A stretch of DNA of 64,000 nucleotides from Streptomyces sp. I05A-00742 (GTDB taxonomy: Bacteria > Actinomycetota > Actinomycetes > Streptomycetales > Streptomycetaceae): contig NZ_JABETO010000011.1 in assembly GCF_013055795.1 (NCBI RefSeq), positions 86,119 through 150,118 of the forward strand. Direction: 5' to 3'. A model generated the notes under the pieces. That model had not been told where the DNA came from. It made no database searches and saw nothing but the letters and a program-made list of their open reading frames with translations. The translations under genes and the position numbers were made by a program. Position 1 is the first letter of the stretch, and each line of letters starts with the position of its first letter. This document shows, in pieces, positions 1-8,944 of this stretch.

Positions 1-2330
1 CGGCCGGACTGCCGGCCGCCGTCGCCTACTTCTCCCCCGAGTTCGGCATCACCGCGGCCCTCCCGCAGTACAGCGGCGGCCTCGGCATCCTCGCCGGCGA
101 CCATCTGAAGTCGGCCAGCGACCTCGGTGTCCCCCTCATCGGCGTGGGGCTGCTCTACCGGCACGGCTACTTCCGGCAGTCCCTCTCCCGCGAGGGCTGG
201 CAGCAGGAGCACTACCCGCTGCTGGACCCCAACGAGCTCCCGCTGGCCCTGCTCCGCGAGACCGACGGCACCCCCGCCACCGTCGCCCTCGCCCTCCCCG
301 GCGGCCGCTCCCTGCGTGCCCATGTCTGGAAGGCCGAGGTCGGCCGCGTCCCCCTGCTCCTGCTCGACTCCGACGTCGAGGAGAACGCGAGCGGCGAGCG
401 CGACGTCACCGACCGGCTCTACGGCGGGGGCAGCGAGCACCGGCTGTTGCAGGAGATGCTGCTGGGCATCGGCGGCGTCCGGGCCGTCCGCGCCTACTGC
501 CGGATCACCGGGCACCCCGCTCCCGAGGTCTTCCACACCAACGAGGGCCACGCCGGCTTCCTCGGCCTCGAACGCATCCGCGAACTGGCCGCGGAGGGGC
601 TGGATTTCGACGCCGCCCTGGAGAGCGTCCGGGCCGGTGCCGTCTTCACCACCCACACCCCCGTCCCCGCCGGCATCGACCGTTTCGACCGCGACCTGGT
701 CGCCCGGCACTTCGACGAGGGCGCCGAGCTGCCCGGCATCGACGTGGACCGCGTCCTGCGGCTCGGCGCCGAGGACTACCCCGGCGGCGACCCCGCCCTC
801 TTCAACATGGCCGTGATGGGCCTGCGCCTCGCCCAGCGCGCCAACGGCGTCTCCACCCTGCACGGCCAGGTCAGCCGGCAGATGTTCGCCGGGCTCTGGC
901 CCGGGTTCGACGACACCGAGGTGCCGATCACCTCCATCACCAACGGTGTCCACGCCCCCACCTGGGTCGCCCCCGAGGTCTTCCGCGTCGGCGCCCGCCG
1001 GATCGGCGTCGGCCGGGCCGAGGACGCGCTCACCCTCGGCGGCTCGGAGCGCTGGGACTCCGTCGCCGACATCTCCGACGCCGACATCTGGGAGCTCCGC
1101 CGCACGCTCCGCGAGCAGCTGGTGGACGAGGTCAGGGAGCGGCTGCGCGCCGCCTGGCGCGAGCGCGGCGCCGGGACGGCGGAGCTCGGCTGGATCGACG
1201 GGGTGCTCGACCCCGACATCCTCACCATCGGCTTCGCCCGCCGCGTGCCCTCCTACAAGCGCCTCACCCTGATGCTCCGCGACCGCGAACGGCTCACCCG
1301 GCTGCTGCTCGACCCGCAGCGCCCGATCCAGATCGTCGTCGCGGGCAAGGCCCACCCTGCCGACGACAGCGGCAAGCGGCTGGTCCAGGAGCTCGTCCGG
1401 TTCGCCGACGACCCGCGCGTGCGGCACCGGGTCGTCTTCCTGCCCGACTACGGCATGGCCATGGCCCAGAAGCTCTACCCCGGCTGTGACGTCTGGCTCA
1501 ACAACCCCCTCCGGCCCCTGGAGGCGTGCGGCACCTCGGGGATGAAGGCCGCCCTCAACGGCTGCCTCAACCTCTCGGTGCTCGACGGCTGGTGGGACGA
1601 GTGGTACGAGCCCGACTTCGGCTGGGCCATCCCCACCGCCGACGGCGCGGCCACCGACGAGGAGCGCCGCGACGACCTGGAGGCCGCCGCCCTCTACGAC
1701 CTGCTCGCCGAACGGGTCGCCCCGCGCTTCTACGACCGCGGCCCCGGCGGGCTGCCCGGCCGCTGGATCGAGATGGTCCGCGGCACCCTGGCCACGCTCG
1801 GGCCCAAGGTCCTCGCCGGCCGTATGGTCCGCGAGTACGTCGAACAGCTCTACGGCCCGGCCGCCGGGGCGCAGCGGGCGCTCACCCCCGACGCGGCGCG
1901 CGACCTCGCGGCCTGGAAGTCCCGGGTGCGTGCCGCGTGGCCCGCGGTCGCCGTCGACCATGTCGAGGCCGCCGCCGACGGGCCCCTCAACGGCACCGCC
2001 GAGCTGGGCTCCACCGTCACCCTCCGGGTGACCGTCAGCCTCGGCGACCTCGACCCGTCCGACGTCGAGGTGCAGGCCCTGGCCGGCCGGGTCGACGCCG
2101 GGGACCGGCTCACCGGCGCGGTCGCGGTTCCCCTCAAGCCCACCGGCACCCCGGCCCTCGACGGCCGGCGCCTCTACGAGGGCCCGCTCACCTTCGACCG
2201 CACCGGCCCCTTCGGCTACACCGTCCGCATCCTCCCCAGCCACCGCCTGCTCTCCGGCGGCGCGGAGATGGGCCTCGTCGCCGTCCCGGCGGAGGCGTCG
2301 GGGGAGGCGGCGGGGGTGCTGATGCGGTAG
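1..2330 (+). CDS. glgP: Alpha-glucan (glycogen/maltodextrin) phosphorylase, 5' end cut by window
   Basis: PLP-dependent phosphorolysis of alpha-1,4-glucans to glucose-1-phosphate in the cytoplasm. The frame is open from base 3, before the first ATG in the window, and reads about 775 residues to a TAG at 2328-2330. The first visible residues contain YFSPEFGI and SGGLGILAGDHLKSASDLG, which are internal to long-form actinobacterial GlgP, so roughly the first hundred residues lie outside. The PLP lysine is in EACGTSGMKAALNG, with the lysine codon near 1545. HTNEGHAGF and NGVHAPTW are further family motifs. A non-catalytic C-terminal tail follows. The glycogen debranching gene glgX lies 10 kb away on the other strand. 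Confidence 0.96.
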   Translation, partial: AGLPAAVAYFSPEFGITAALPQYSGGLGILAGDHLKSASDLGVPLIGVGLLYRHGYFRQSLSREGWQQEHYPLLDPNELPLALLRETDGTPATVALALPGGRSLRAHVWKAEVGRVPLLLLDSDVEENASGERDVTDRLYGGGSEHRLLQEMLLGIGGVRAVRAYCRITGHPAPEVFHTNEGHAGFLGLERIRELAAEGLDFDAALESVRAGAVFTTHTPVPAGIDRFDRDLVARHFDEGAELPGIDVDRVLRLGAEDYPGGDPALFNMAVMGLRLAQRANGVSTLHGQVSRQMFAGLWPGFDDTEVPITSITNGVHAPTWVAPEVFRVGARRIGVGRAEDALTLGGSERWDSVADISDADIWELRRTLREQLVDEVRERLRAAWRERGAGTAELGWIDGVLDPDILTIGFARRVPSYKRLTLMLRDRERLTRLLLDPQRPIQIVVAGKAHPADDSGKRLVQELVRFADDPRVRHRVVFLPDYGMAMAQKLYPGCDVWLNNPLRPLEACGTSGMKAALNGCLNLSVLDGWWDEWYEPDFGWAIPTADGAATDEERRDDLEAAALYDLLAERVAPRFYDRGPGGLPGRWIEMVRGTLATLGPKVLAGRMVREYVEQLYGPAAGAQRALTPDAARDLAAWKSRVRAAWPAVAVDHVEAAADGPLNGTAELGSTVTLRVTVSLGDLDPSDVEVQALAGRVDAGDRLTGAVAVPLKPTGTPALDGRRLYEGPLTFDRTGPFGYTVRILPSHRLLSGGAEMGLVAVPAEASGEAAGVLMR

Positions 2331-2335
2331 CGCGA

Positions 2336-2374
2336 CCGTGCCCCGGGCGTCCGGCGCGTCCGCCCGGGGCACGG
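2336..2374. terminator. Bidirectional hairpin terminator between glgP and the first M4 protease
   Basis: Perfect 14-bp inverted repeat (arms 2336-2349 and 2361-2374, 11-nt loop) filling the 45-bp gap between two convergent stop codons. No U-tract, as usual for high-GC actinomycetes. It can serve both genes. Confidence 0.8.
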
Positions 2375-2375
2375 A

Positions 2376-3920
2376 TCACTTGACGTTCACGGCGTCCCAG
2401 GCCGCCTGAACCGTCTTGTACTGCTTGCTCGTGGTGCCGTACAGGGCCTTGGCCGCCTTGAGGGTCGCGGCACGCGCGCCCTTGTAGTCGGTGGTCGACG
2501 TCATGTACGCGGTGAGCGCCTTGTACCAGATCTTCTCCGCCGCGCCGCGGCCGATGCCGGTGACCTTCTTGCCGTTGGCGGTGGGGCTGTTGTGCTTGAA
2601 GCCGTTGATGGTCTTGGCGCCGCTGCCCTCGGCGAGCAGGTAGAAGAAGTGGTTGGCGACGCCGGACGAGTAGTGCACGTCGAGGCTGCCGAGGCCCTTG
2701 CGCCAGGAGTCGGGGGAGTTGCCGTCCTTGCTGGGCTTGTCCATGTAGCGCAGCGGCTTGTGGTCGCCGAAGTAGTTGATCTGGTCGCCGACGAAGTAGT
2801 TGGCGGGCGTCTTCGGGTTCTTGGCGTAGAACTCGACGGCGGTGCCGAGGATGTCCGAGGTCGCCTCGTTGAGGCCGCCGGACTCGCCGGAGTACCGCAG
2901 CCCGGCGGTGGCGTTGGTGACGCCGTGGGTCATCTCGTGGCCGGCCATGTCGAGGGAGGTGAGGGGGCTCTTGTTGTCCCAGCCGTCGCCGTAGACCATG
3001 CAGAAGCAGTCCTCGTCCCAGAACGCGTTGTCGTAGTTCTTGCCGAAGTGGACGACGGAGACGGGCGCCTTGCCGTTGTTCTTGATGCCCTTGCGGCCAT
3101 GGACGTTCTTGTAGTAGTCCCAGGTCATCGCGGCGCCGTACTGGGCGTCGACCGCGGCGGTCTGGGCCATGGACGGCTTGCCGTTGCCCCAGGTGTCCGT
3201 GGCGTTGGTGAAGGTGGGGCCCCACTGGGTCCAGCTGTTGCGGGCGTTGCGTATGAGGTGGCCGGCGCGGGCGGTGTCCTTCATCAGGAACTTCTTGCCG
3301 TCCCTGACCGTGCCGATCTTCACCTTGCCGTTGTACTGGCCGGTCCCGGTGCCGGTCACGACGGCCTCGTACGAGTAGAGCTTCCCGCCGGTGGTGGCGT
3401 CGGTGATGACGTGCGTCCGGCTGGGGGTGCCGTCGTGCTGCCGGCCGCCGACGACGGTCTCGTAGGCGAGGACGGGCTTGCCGGAGGCGGCCCAGATCAC
3501 CTTGCGCGGGGCACGGACCGGGGCGGGTGCGCCGGGGGCGGCGGACAGCGCGGAGCGCCCCGCGGCGGGGGCCGGGACCTTCGGCTCGGTGGTGGGGACC
3601 TTGATGGCGGCCTCGGTGGCCTTGGTGACGTCCTCGACCTTGCCGCGCCCGTCCTGGTGGACGACGAGGTCGCCGCCGAGGACCGGCAGCCCGTCGTACG
3701 TCCGCTCGTAGCGGGTGTGGACGGTGCCGTCGGGGTCGGTGACGGTCCCGCGCGGGATCAGCCGCTCCTTGCTCCCCAGGTGCAGCGCCCCGGCCGGGTC
3801 CTCGGTACCTGCGGCCTGCGCCGGGGAACCGGTGAAGCCGCCGGCGAGCAGCACGGCGGCGATCGTGGCGGCGCCGGTGGCGACGGCCGGACGACGGGAG
3901 GGGTGGGACGCACGGGACAC
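2376..3920 (-). CDS. Secreted M4 (thermolysin-like) neutral metalloprotease, copy 1
   Basis: Extracellular zinc endopeptidase of 514 residues. The GTG start is preceded by an AGGAG ribosome site. A Sec signal peptide (about residues 1-37, ending AQAAG) is followed by an FTP/PepSY-type propeptide to about residue 200. In the catalytic domain the zinc motif HEMTH (residues 328-332) is followed by GGLNEATSD, which supplies the third ligand. DVHYSSG carries the transition-state histidine. A DCFCM cysteine pair lies before the active site and is conserved in all three local paralogues. The C-terminus (AWDAVNVK) is identical to that of copy 2. It is the third gene of a same-strand M4 cluster and probably processes itself on export. 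Confidence 0.95.
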   Translation of the reverse strand: MSRASHPSRRPAVATGAATIAAVLLAGGFTGSPAQAAGTEDPAGALHLGSKERLIPRGTVTDPDGTVHTRYERTYDGLPVLGGDLVVHQDGRGKVEDVTKATEAAIKVPTTEPKVPAPAAGRSALSAAPGAPAPVRAPRKVIWAASGKPVLAYETVVGGRQHDGTPSRTHVITDATTGGKLYSYEAVVTGTGTGQYNGKVKIGTVRDGKKFLMKDTARAGHLIRNARNSWTQWGPTFTNATDTWGNGKPSMAQTAAVDAQYGAAMTWDYYKNVHGRKGIKNNGKAPVSVVHFGKNYDNAFWDEDCFCMVYGDGWDNKSPLTSLDMAGHEMTHGVTNATAGLRYSGESGGLNEATSDILGTAVEFYAKNPKTPANYFVGDQINYFGDHKPLRYMDKPSKDGNSPDSWRKGLGSLDVHYSSGVANHFFYLLAEGSGAKTINGFKHNSPTANGKKVTGIGRGAAEKIWYKALTAYMTSTTDYKGARAATLKAAKALYGTTSKQYKTVQAAWDAVNVK

Positions 3921-3971
3921 GCGAGGGCTCCTGACCGAGGGATTGAGGGGAGGGGAAGGGAGGAACGGCGA

Positions 3972-4018
3972 ACGGCGGGCGGCCGTCCGGAGGGAGTCCC
4001 CGGACGGCCACCCGCCGT
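3972..4018 (-). terminator. Terminator of M4 protease copy 2
   Basis: 19-bp inverted repeat with one mismatch (arms 3972-3990 and 4000-4018) immediately downstream of the stop codon of the minus-strand gene at 4025. It shows that copy 1 probably has its own promoter rather than being cotranscribed. Confidence 0.7.
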
Positions 4019-4024
4019 CGGTGG

Positions 4025-5584
4025 TTACTTGACGTTCACGGCGTCCCAGGCCGCCTGAACCGTCTTGTACTGGCTGCTCTTGGTGCCGTACAGGGCCTTG
4101 GCCGCCTTCAGGGTCGCGGAGCGCGCGCCCTTGTAGTCGGTGGTCGACGCCATGTACGCGGTGAGCGCCTTGTACCAGATCTTCTCGGCGGCACCGCGGC
4201 CGATGCCGCGGACCTTCTTGCCGCCCCAGGTCGGGCTGTTGTACTTCACGCCGTTGATGGTCTTGGCGCCACTGCCCTCGGCGAGCAGGTAGAAGAAGTG
4301 GTTGGCCACGCCGGACGAGTAGTGCACGTCCAGCTTGCCGAGGTTCGGACGCCAGTAGTCGGCGGAACGGCCGTCCTTGCTGGGCTTGTCCATGTAGCGG
4401 AGCGGCTTGCCCATCTTCTCGCCGATGAGGTAGTCGCCCTTGTCACGGGAGTTGCGGGCGTAGAACTCGACGGCGGTGCCGAAGATGTCCGACGTGGCCT
4501 CGTTCAGGCCACCGGACTCGCCCTTGTAGCGCAGCCGGGCGGTGGCGGAGGTGACGCCGTGCGTCATCTCGTGGCCCGCGACGTCGAGGGCGGTCAGCGG
4601 GGACTTGTTGCCCTTGCCGTCGCCGTAGACCATGCAGAAGCACTCGTCCGACCAGAAGGCGTTGTTGTAGCCGTTGCCGTAGTGGACGAAGGAGTTGGCG
4701 GCCTTGCCGTTGCCCCTGATGCCCTTGCGGCCGAGGACGTTCTTGTAGTAGTCCCAGGTCTTCGCGGCGCCGTACTGGGCGTCCACCGCGGCGGTCTGGG
4801 CCATGCTCTGCTTGCCGTTGCCCCAGACGTCGCGCGAGTTGCTGAAGGCCGGGAAGGTGCCGGACGTCCTGTTCTTGGCGTGGAAGGTCGTGTGACCGCC
4901 CCGGGCGGTGTCCTTCATGTAGAACTTGCCGCCGGACCGCAGCGAGTTGACCGGGACCTTGCCGTTGTACTGGCCGGTGCCGGTGCCCGTCTCGATGGCC
5001 TGGTACTCGTCCAGCTTCTTGCCGGTGGTGGCGTCGGTGACCACGTGCAACTCGCTGGGGGTGCCGTCGTGCTGGAGGCCGCCGATGACGGTCTCGTAGG
5101 CGAGGACGGGCTGACCCTCGGCCGCCCAGATCACCTTGCGCGGGGCCTGGTTGCGCACGAAGGCGCCCACGCCGTCCTTGTCGGACTCCGCCGCCGCCAG
5201 CGCGGCCCGGCCGGCGGCGGGGGCCGCGAGCTTCGCCTTGGTGGTGGGGACCTTGATGGTGGCCTCGGTGGCCTTGGTGACGTCCTCGACCTTGCCGTCC
5301 TTGTCCTGGTGGACGACGAGGTCGCCGCCGAGGACCGGGAGGCCCTCGTAGGTGCGCTCGAAACGGGTGTGGACCGTGCCGTCCGCGTCGGTGATCGTGC
5401 CGCGCGGGACCAGCCGCTCCTTGCCGCTCAGGTGCAGCGCCTTGGCGGGGTCCTCCTGGCCGGCCGCCTGGGCCGGGGCCCCGGCGAAGCCGGAGGCGAG
5501 GAGGGCCGCGGCGACGGTGGCCGCGCTCGCGGCGACGGCGGGGCGGCGGAGCCCGGAACGGGCTATTCGGGACGTGTGACGCAC
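4025..5584 (-). CDS. Secreted M4 (thermolysin-like) neutral metalloprotease, copy 2
   Basis: 519-residue paralogue of the neighbouring protease with the same plan: signal peptide (about 1-41), FTP/PepSY propeptide, then the catalytic domain with HEMTH at residues 338-342, GGLNEATSD and DVHYSSG. It starts at a GTG (5584) six bases after AGGAG; an ATG a few bases upstream is in another frame. Much of the catalytic domain matches copy 1 almost word for word, for example the last 40 residues, indicating a fairly recent tandem duplication. The propeptides and the stretch before the zinc site differ more. Inferred role: extracellular protein degradation. Confidence 0.95.
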   Translation of the reverse strand: MRHTSRIARSGLRRPAVAASAATVAAALLASGFAGAPAQAAGQEDPAKALHLSGKERLVPRGTITDADGTVHTRFERTYEGLPVLGGDLVVHQDKDGKVEDVTKATEATIKVPTTKAKLAAPAAGRAALAAAESDKDGVGAFVRNQAPRKVIWAAEGQPVLAYETVIGGLQHDGTPSELHVVTDATTGKKLDEYQAIETGTGTGQYNGKVPVNSLRSGGKFYMKDTARGGHTTFHAKNRTSGTFPAFSNSRDVWGNGKQSMAQTAAVDAQYGAAKTWDYYKNVLGRKGIRGNGKAANSFVHYGNGYNNAFWSDECFCMVYGDGKGNKSPLTALDVAGHEMTHGVTSATARLRYKGESGGLNEATSDIFGTAVEFYARNSRDKGDYLIGEKMGKPLRYMDKPSKDGRSADYWRPNLGKLDVHYSSGVANHFFYLLAEGSGAKTINGVKYNSPTWGGKKVRGIGRGAAEKIWYKALTAYMASTTDYKGARSATLKAAKALYGTKSSQYKTVQAAWDAVNVK

Positions 5585-5816
5585 GCATGCTCCTGGCAGG
5601 TGGGGGGACTCGGACGCGGGGATCGCGACCGAGCGTCAGTTTGATCGAACCTGCGTGCGTTCTGCCGGGAATATCGGGGCTGTTGTGGCGGCGGTTTGAT
5701 AAAGATTTTCCGTGAGTTCAGGGTATTGGTGGATAATTCGGGCGAATTGCCCATTCCGTTTGTGTAGAGGGGACCGGGCCGCGTGGTCCGCCCGGGGAGC
5801 AGGCACAAGAGAAAGA

Positions 5817-5853
5817 CGCCGCCCGGGGGAGTCGGTGCTCACCCCGGACGGCG
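5817..5853 (-). terminator. Probable terminator of M4 protease copy 3
   Basis: 12-bp inverted repeat with one mismatch (arms 5817-5828 and 5842-5853), just downstream of the stop codon at 5876 on the minus strand. The 5650-5760 stretch to its left is noticeably AT-richer and is the likely promoter region of copy 2. Confidence 0.55.
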
Positions 5854-5875
5854 CCCGGTCGTTCGGTGCCGGCTG

Positions 5876-8158
5876 TCAGAAGGTCAGCCGCCACTTGTCG
5901 ATGCTGCCGGAGTCACCCGAGTACACGTCCTGGACCTTGAGCTTCCAGGTGCCGTTGGCCGTGACGCCGGAGGCGTCCACCGTGTAGGTCTCGGAGACGT
6001 CCGCGGTCGAGTCCCAGGCGTCGGCGTTCTTCAGCCGCCAGGTCTTGCCGTTGGGGGCGACCAGGTCGATCGCGAGGTCACCGCGGTAGGTGTGCGTGAT
6101 GTTCACGTCCACCTTGAGGGCCGACGAGCCGTTGCCGCTGCGGGTCACCACGATGGGCGAGTTCACGGCCGCGCCCGCGTCCGGGATGGCCACCTCGGTG
6201 GTGTTCTCGAAGACGCTGCCGCCGCCCGTGGTGTTGACCGTCCACTTGAAGGACGTCGTACCGGACTTGCCGGCGGAGTCCTTCACCGTCACCGTCACGT
6301 CGCTGGTGCCGGTGGCGGTCGGGGTGCCGGAGATCAGGCCGGTGGAGGCGTTGATCGACAGGCCGGCCGGCAGTCCGGTGGCCGAGTAGGTCAGCGCGCC
6401 GCTGGTGCCCGTCGCCTTGATCTGGAGCGAGACGGCCTGGTTCACGATGCTGGTCTGGTCGCCGGGGCTGGTGACCGAGACGCCGGTGGAGGCACGGGGG
6501 CCGACGTTGATGGCGGCCCAGGCGTTGGCCACGTTGTTGTACGTGTCGCTGTTGACACCGAACAACTCGCCGGCCGCCCACAGGGTGGCGTCGCGCGCGC
6601 CCTTGTAGTCGGTGTTGGAGCGCATCCGCTCGGTCAGCGCCTTGAACCAGATCTTCGCGGCGTTGTCCCGGCCGATGCCGGTGACCGGCAGCCCGTCCGA
6701 GGTGGGGCTGTCGTAGTGCACGCCGTTGATGTCCTTGGCGCCGCTGCCCTCGGAGGCCAGGTAGAACCAGTGGTTGGCCGGGCCGGACGAGTAGTGCACG
6801 TCGATGCCGCCGAGACCGGAGTACCAGGCGTCCTTCGAGGCGCGGTCCTTGCTGGGCTTGTCCATGTAGCGCAGCGGGGTGCCGTCACCGTTGATGTTGA
6901 TCTTCTCGCCGACCAGGTAGTCGCCCGGGTCCGAGCTGTTGTTGCCCCAGAACTCCACGGCCGCGGCGAAGATGTCCGAGGTCGCCTCGTTGAGGCCGCC
7001 CGACTCGCCGCTGTAGGTCAGATTGGCGGTGGCGGAGGTGACGCCGTGCGTCATCTCGTGCGCGGCCACGTCGATCGACGTCAGCGGCTTCTTGTTCTGC
7101 GAGCCGTCGCCGTAGGTCATGCAGAAGCAGCTGTCGTCCCAGAAGGCGTTGACGTAGTTGTTGCCGTAGTGCACCCGGCTGTAGGCGCCGACGCCGTCGC
7201 CGCGGATGCCGCTGCGGCCGTGGACGTTCTTGTAGTAGTCCCAGGTCAGCTGGGCGCCGTAGTGCGCGTCGACACCGGCGGTCGCCGCGTCGTTGGTGGT
7301 GCCGTCGCCCCAGGTGTCGTCGGCGTCGGTGAACAGGGTTCCCGTGCCCGACGAGCCGCGGTTGAGGTTGTTCGTCTTGTGGTTGCCGCGCGTCGTGTCG
7401 TTGAGCTGGTACGAACTGCCGGACTTGGACGTTCCGATGGTGACCTGGCCGCTGTACTGGCTGTTGCCCGTGCCCTGCTTGACGCCCTGGAACTCGAAGA
7501 GCTTCTTCCCGGTCTTCGCGTCCGTGATGACGTGCAGCTGGTTGGGGGTGCCGTCGTGCTGGAGGCCGCCGATGACGGTCTCGTAGGCGAGAACGGGCTT
7601 GCCGTCCGCGGCCCAGACGACCTTGCGCGGGGCGCGGTCGGCCTTGCCGGACTTCGAGCCCTTCGCCCGCGCGGACTTCACCGCGTCCTTCTCGGCGGCG
7701 GAGGCCGCCAGGGACGGGGTGGTGGAGGCGACCGCGATGCGCTGCTTGGTGGCCTTCGCGACGGTCTTGACCTGGCCGCCCTTGGTGGCGTCGACCACGA
7801 GGTCGCCGCCGAGGACGGGCAGGCCGTCGTAGGTGCGCTCGTACCGCGTGTGCACCGTGCCGTTGACGTCCTTGACGACGTCCCGGACGACCAGCTTCTC
7901 CTTGGCCCCGAGGCCCAGGGTCTTCGCGGTCTCGGCCTTGGTGGCGTTGGCGTCGCGTATCAGCTCGGCGCGTTGCGAGGGCGACAGCTTGGTCGGCAGG
8001 GCGCCCGGGTCCGCCTTCTGGATCTGCTGCCGGGGGGCCGGAGCGGCCTTGTCCTGACCGGCGGTGGCGGAGGTCGTCTGGACGCCGACGGCGAGCATCG
8101 CCGTGACGGCGACGAGCGCACCGGTGGCGACGGCGCGTCTATGGGGGGTGGGTCTCAC
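5876..8158 (-). CDS. Secreted M4 metalloprotease with Ig-like and P-type C-terminal domains, copy 3
   Basis: Larger member of the protease array (760 residues). The GTG start at 8158 lies six bases after AAGGAG. Signal peptide, a longer propeptide than its neighbours (to about residue 250), then the catalytic domain with HEMTH at about 367-371, GGLNEATSD and DVHYSSG. After the catalytic domain there is a putative Ig fold (about 555-640, with GLPAGLSINASTGLISGTP) and a C-terminal proprotein-convertase P-domain-like module (about 645-760, with YRGDLAIDLVAPNGK and GTWKLKVQD). Such modules typically help folding or substrate binding outside the cell. Its likely evolutionary link to copies 1 and 2 is duplication followed by C-terminal gain or loss. 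Confidence 0.94.
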   Translation of the reverse strand: MRPTPHRRAVATGALVAVTAMLAVGVQTTSATAGQDKAAPAPRQQIQKADPGALPTKLSPSQRAELIRDANATKAETAKTLGLGAKEKLVVRDVVKDVNGTVHTRYERTYDGLPVLGGDLVVDATKGGQVKTVAKATKQRIAVASTTPSLAASAAEKDAVKSARAKGSKSGKADRAPRKVVWAADGKPVLAYETVIGGLQHDGTPNQLHVITDAKTGKKLFEFQGVKQGTGNSQYSGQVTIGTSKSGSSYQLNDTTRGNHKTNNLNRGSSGTGTLFTDADDTWGDGTTNDAATAGVDAHYGAQLTWDYYKNVHGRSGIRGDGVGAYSRVHYGNNYVNAFWDDSCFCMTYGDGSQNKKPLTSIDVAAHEMTHGVTSATANLTYSGESGGLNEATSDIFAAAVEFWGNNSSDPGDYLVGEKININGDGTPLRYMDKPSKDRASKDAWYSGLGGIDVHYSSGPANHWFYLASEGSGAKDINGVHYDSPTSDGLPVTGIGRDNAAKIWFKALTERMRSNTDYKGARDATLWAAGELFGVNSDTYNNVANAWAAINVGPRASTGVSVTSPGDQTSIVNQAVSLQIKATGTSGALTYSATGLPAGLSINASTGLISGTPTATGTSDVTVTVKDSAGKSGTTSFKWTVNTTGGGSVFENTTEVAIPDAGAAVNSPIVVTRSGNGSSALKVDVNITHTYRGDLAIDLVAPNGKTWRLKNADAWDSTADVSETYTVDASGVTANGTWKLKVQDVYSGDSGSIDKWRLTF

Positions 8159-8761
8159 GCTGACTCCTTCTGCGGCGACCACGACCGGTGGGTGTGTGGC
8201 CGAATGGGCGACCGGGCGGCGTGGGGGCCGCCCGGCTGTTCACGGCAGAACCAGTGGAGATAAGAGAGGAGGAAAGGGGTGTTCCCGTCCGATGCGGAAG
8301 CCTCGGGCGGGACCTTGGAGAGGGGGCTTCGACGCTGAAGCCTCGATGCGGAACGTCTCGCTGTGGGGGGTTCTCGCTGGGGGGGTGCGGGGTGGGGGGT
8401 GTTCCGGCGCCGGTTGTGGGTGAAGAGTGCCACCGACGCCCGGTGGATGTCAGGGGCGCGTCAACAAGTTGGCCGGAAAATGTCCGTTGGCAAAAGATCG
8501 CTGTCCGCATAGCGGGCGGTATGGCGGGAGTTGGGGGAGTGGCGGTCCGGCCGGACTTGGCGCGCGGGGTGTCGAGGGGGCGGCCCGGGGGAAGGGCGGG
8601 CGTTCTTGTTCATGGCCGGGAACGGCCGGGGCGCGGCGCTTACCGGAGCGGCCACCTCCGAGTGGAGGGGCTGCTTCCCGTGCCCGCCCGCCGTGTCCGG
8701 CGGTGCTTCACGGGTGGTTGCCGACGGCCGGGGCCCGGTCCTTCCCGGCGTCCTCAGCGGT
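8159..8761. other. Non-coding stretch upstream of M4 protease copy 3
   Basis: About 600 bp with no convincing gene. It should hold the promoter of the minus-strand protease at 8158. G-runs dominate 8350-8400 and a less GC-rich patch lies near 8460-8515. Open frames here lack family signatures, ribosome sites and continuity. Confidence 0.5.
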
Positions 8762-8944
8762 GGTTCCCGGGCCCGCGGCCGGAGGCTCCCAGGCCCTTCA
8801 GCCGGTGGCTCCCGGACCCCGCGGTCGTGGGTTCCCGGGCCCCTCGGCCGTTGCGTTGCTCCCGGGCCCCGCGGCCGGTGGCTCCCGGACCCCGCGGTCG
8901 TGGGCTCCCAGGCCCCTCGGCCGTAGCTCCCGGGCCCCGCCCGC
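8762..8944. repeat. Array of about eight degenerate 23-bp GC-rich direct repeats
   Basis: Consecutive units begin near 8762, 8784, 8807, 8830, 8853 (27 bp), 8880, 8903 and 8926, around the core GGCTCCCGGGCCCCGCGG. A 50-bp block at 8801-8850 recurs at 8874-8923 with two mismatches, so the array grew partly by a 73-bp duplication. It abuts the stop codon of the ABC exporter at 8945. Units contain CCCGGG-type palindromes, so the transcript would be strongly structured. Confidence 0.85.

Noticed and set aside
2188-4058. Long open frames on both strands over the M4 protease (for example 2188-4011 and 2592-4058)
   Set aside because: GC-rich shadow frames of the real minus-strand protease; low-complexity Arg/Gly/Pro translations, no domain and no ribosome site.
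5783-8263. 826-residue plus-strand open frame
   Set aside because: Antisense shadow of the third M4 protease; composition is dominated by Val/Gly/Arg/Asp with no motifs.
8762-8944. Possible CRISPR array
   Set aside because: Units are contiguous with no unique spacers, and no cas genes lie in the window.
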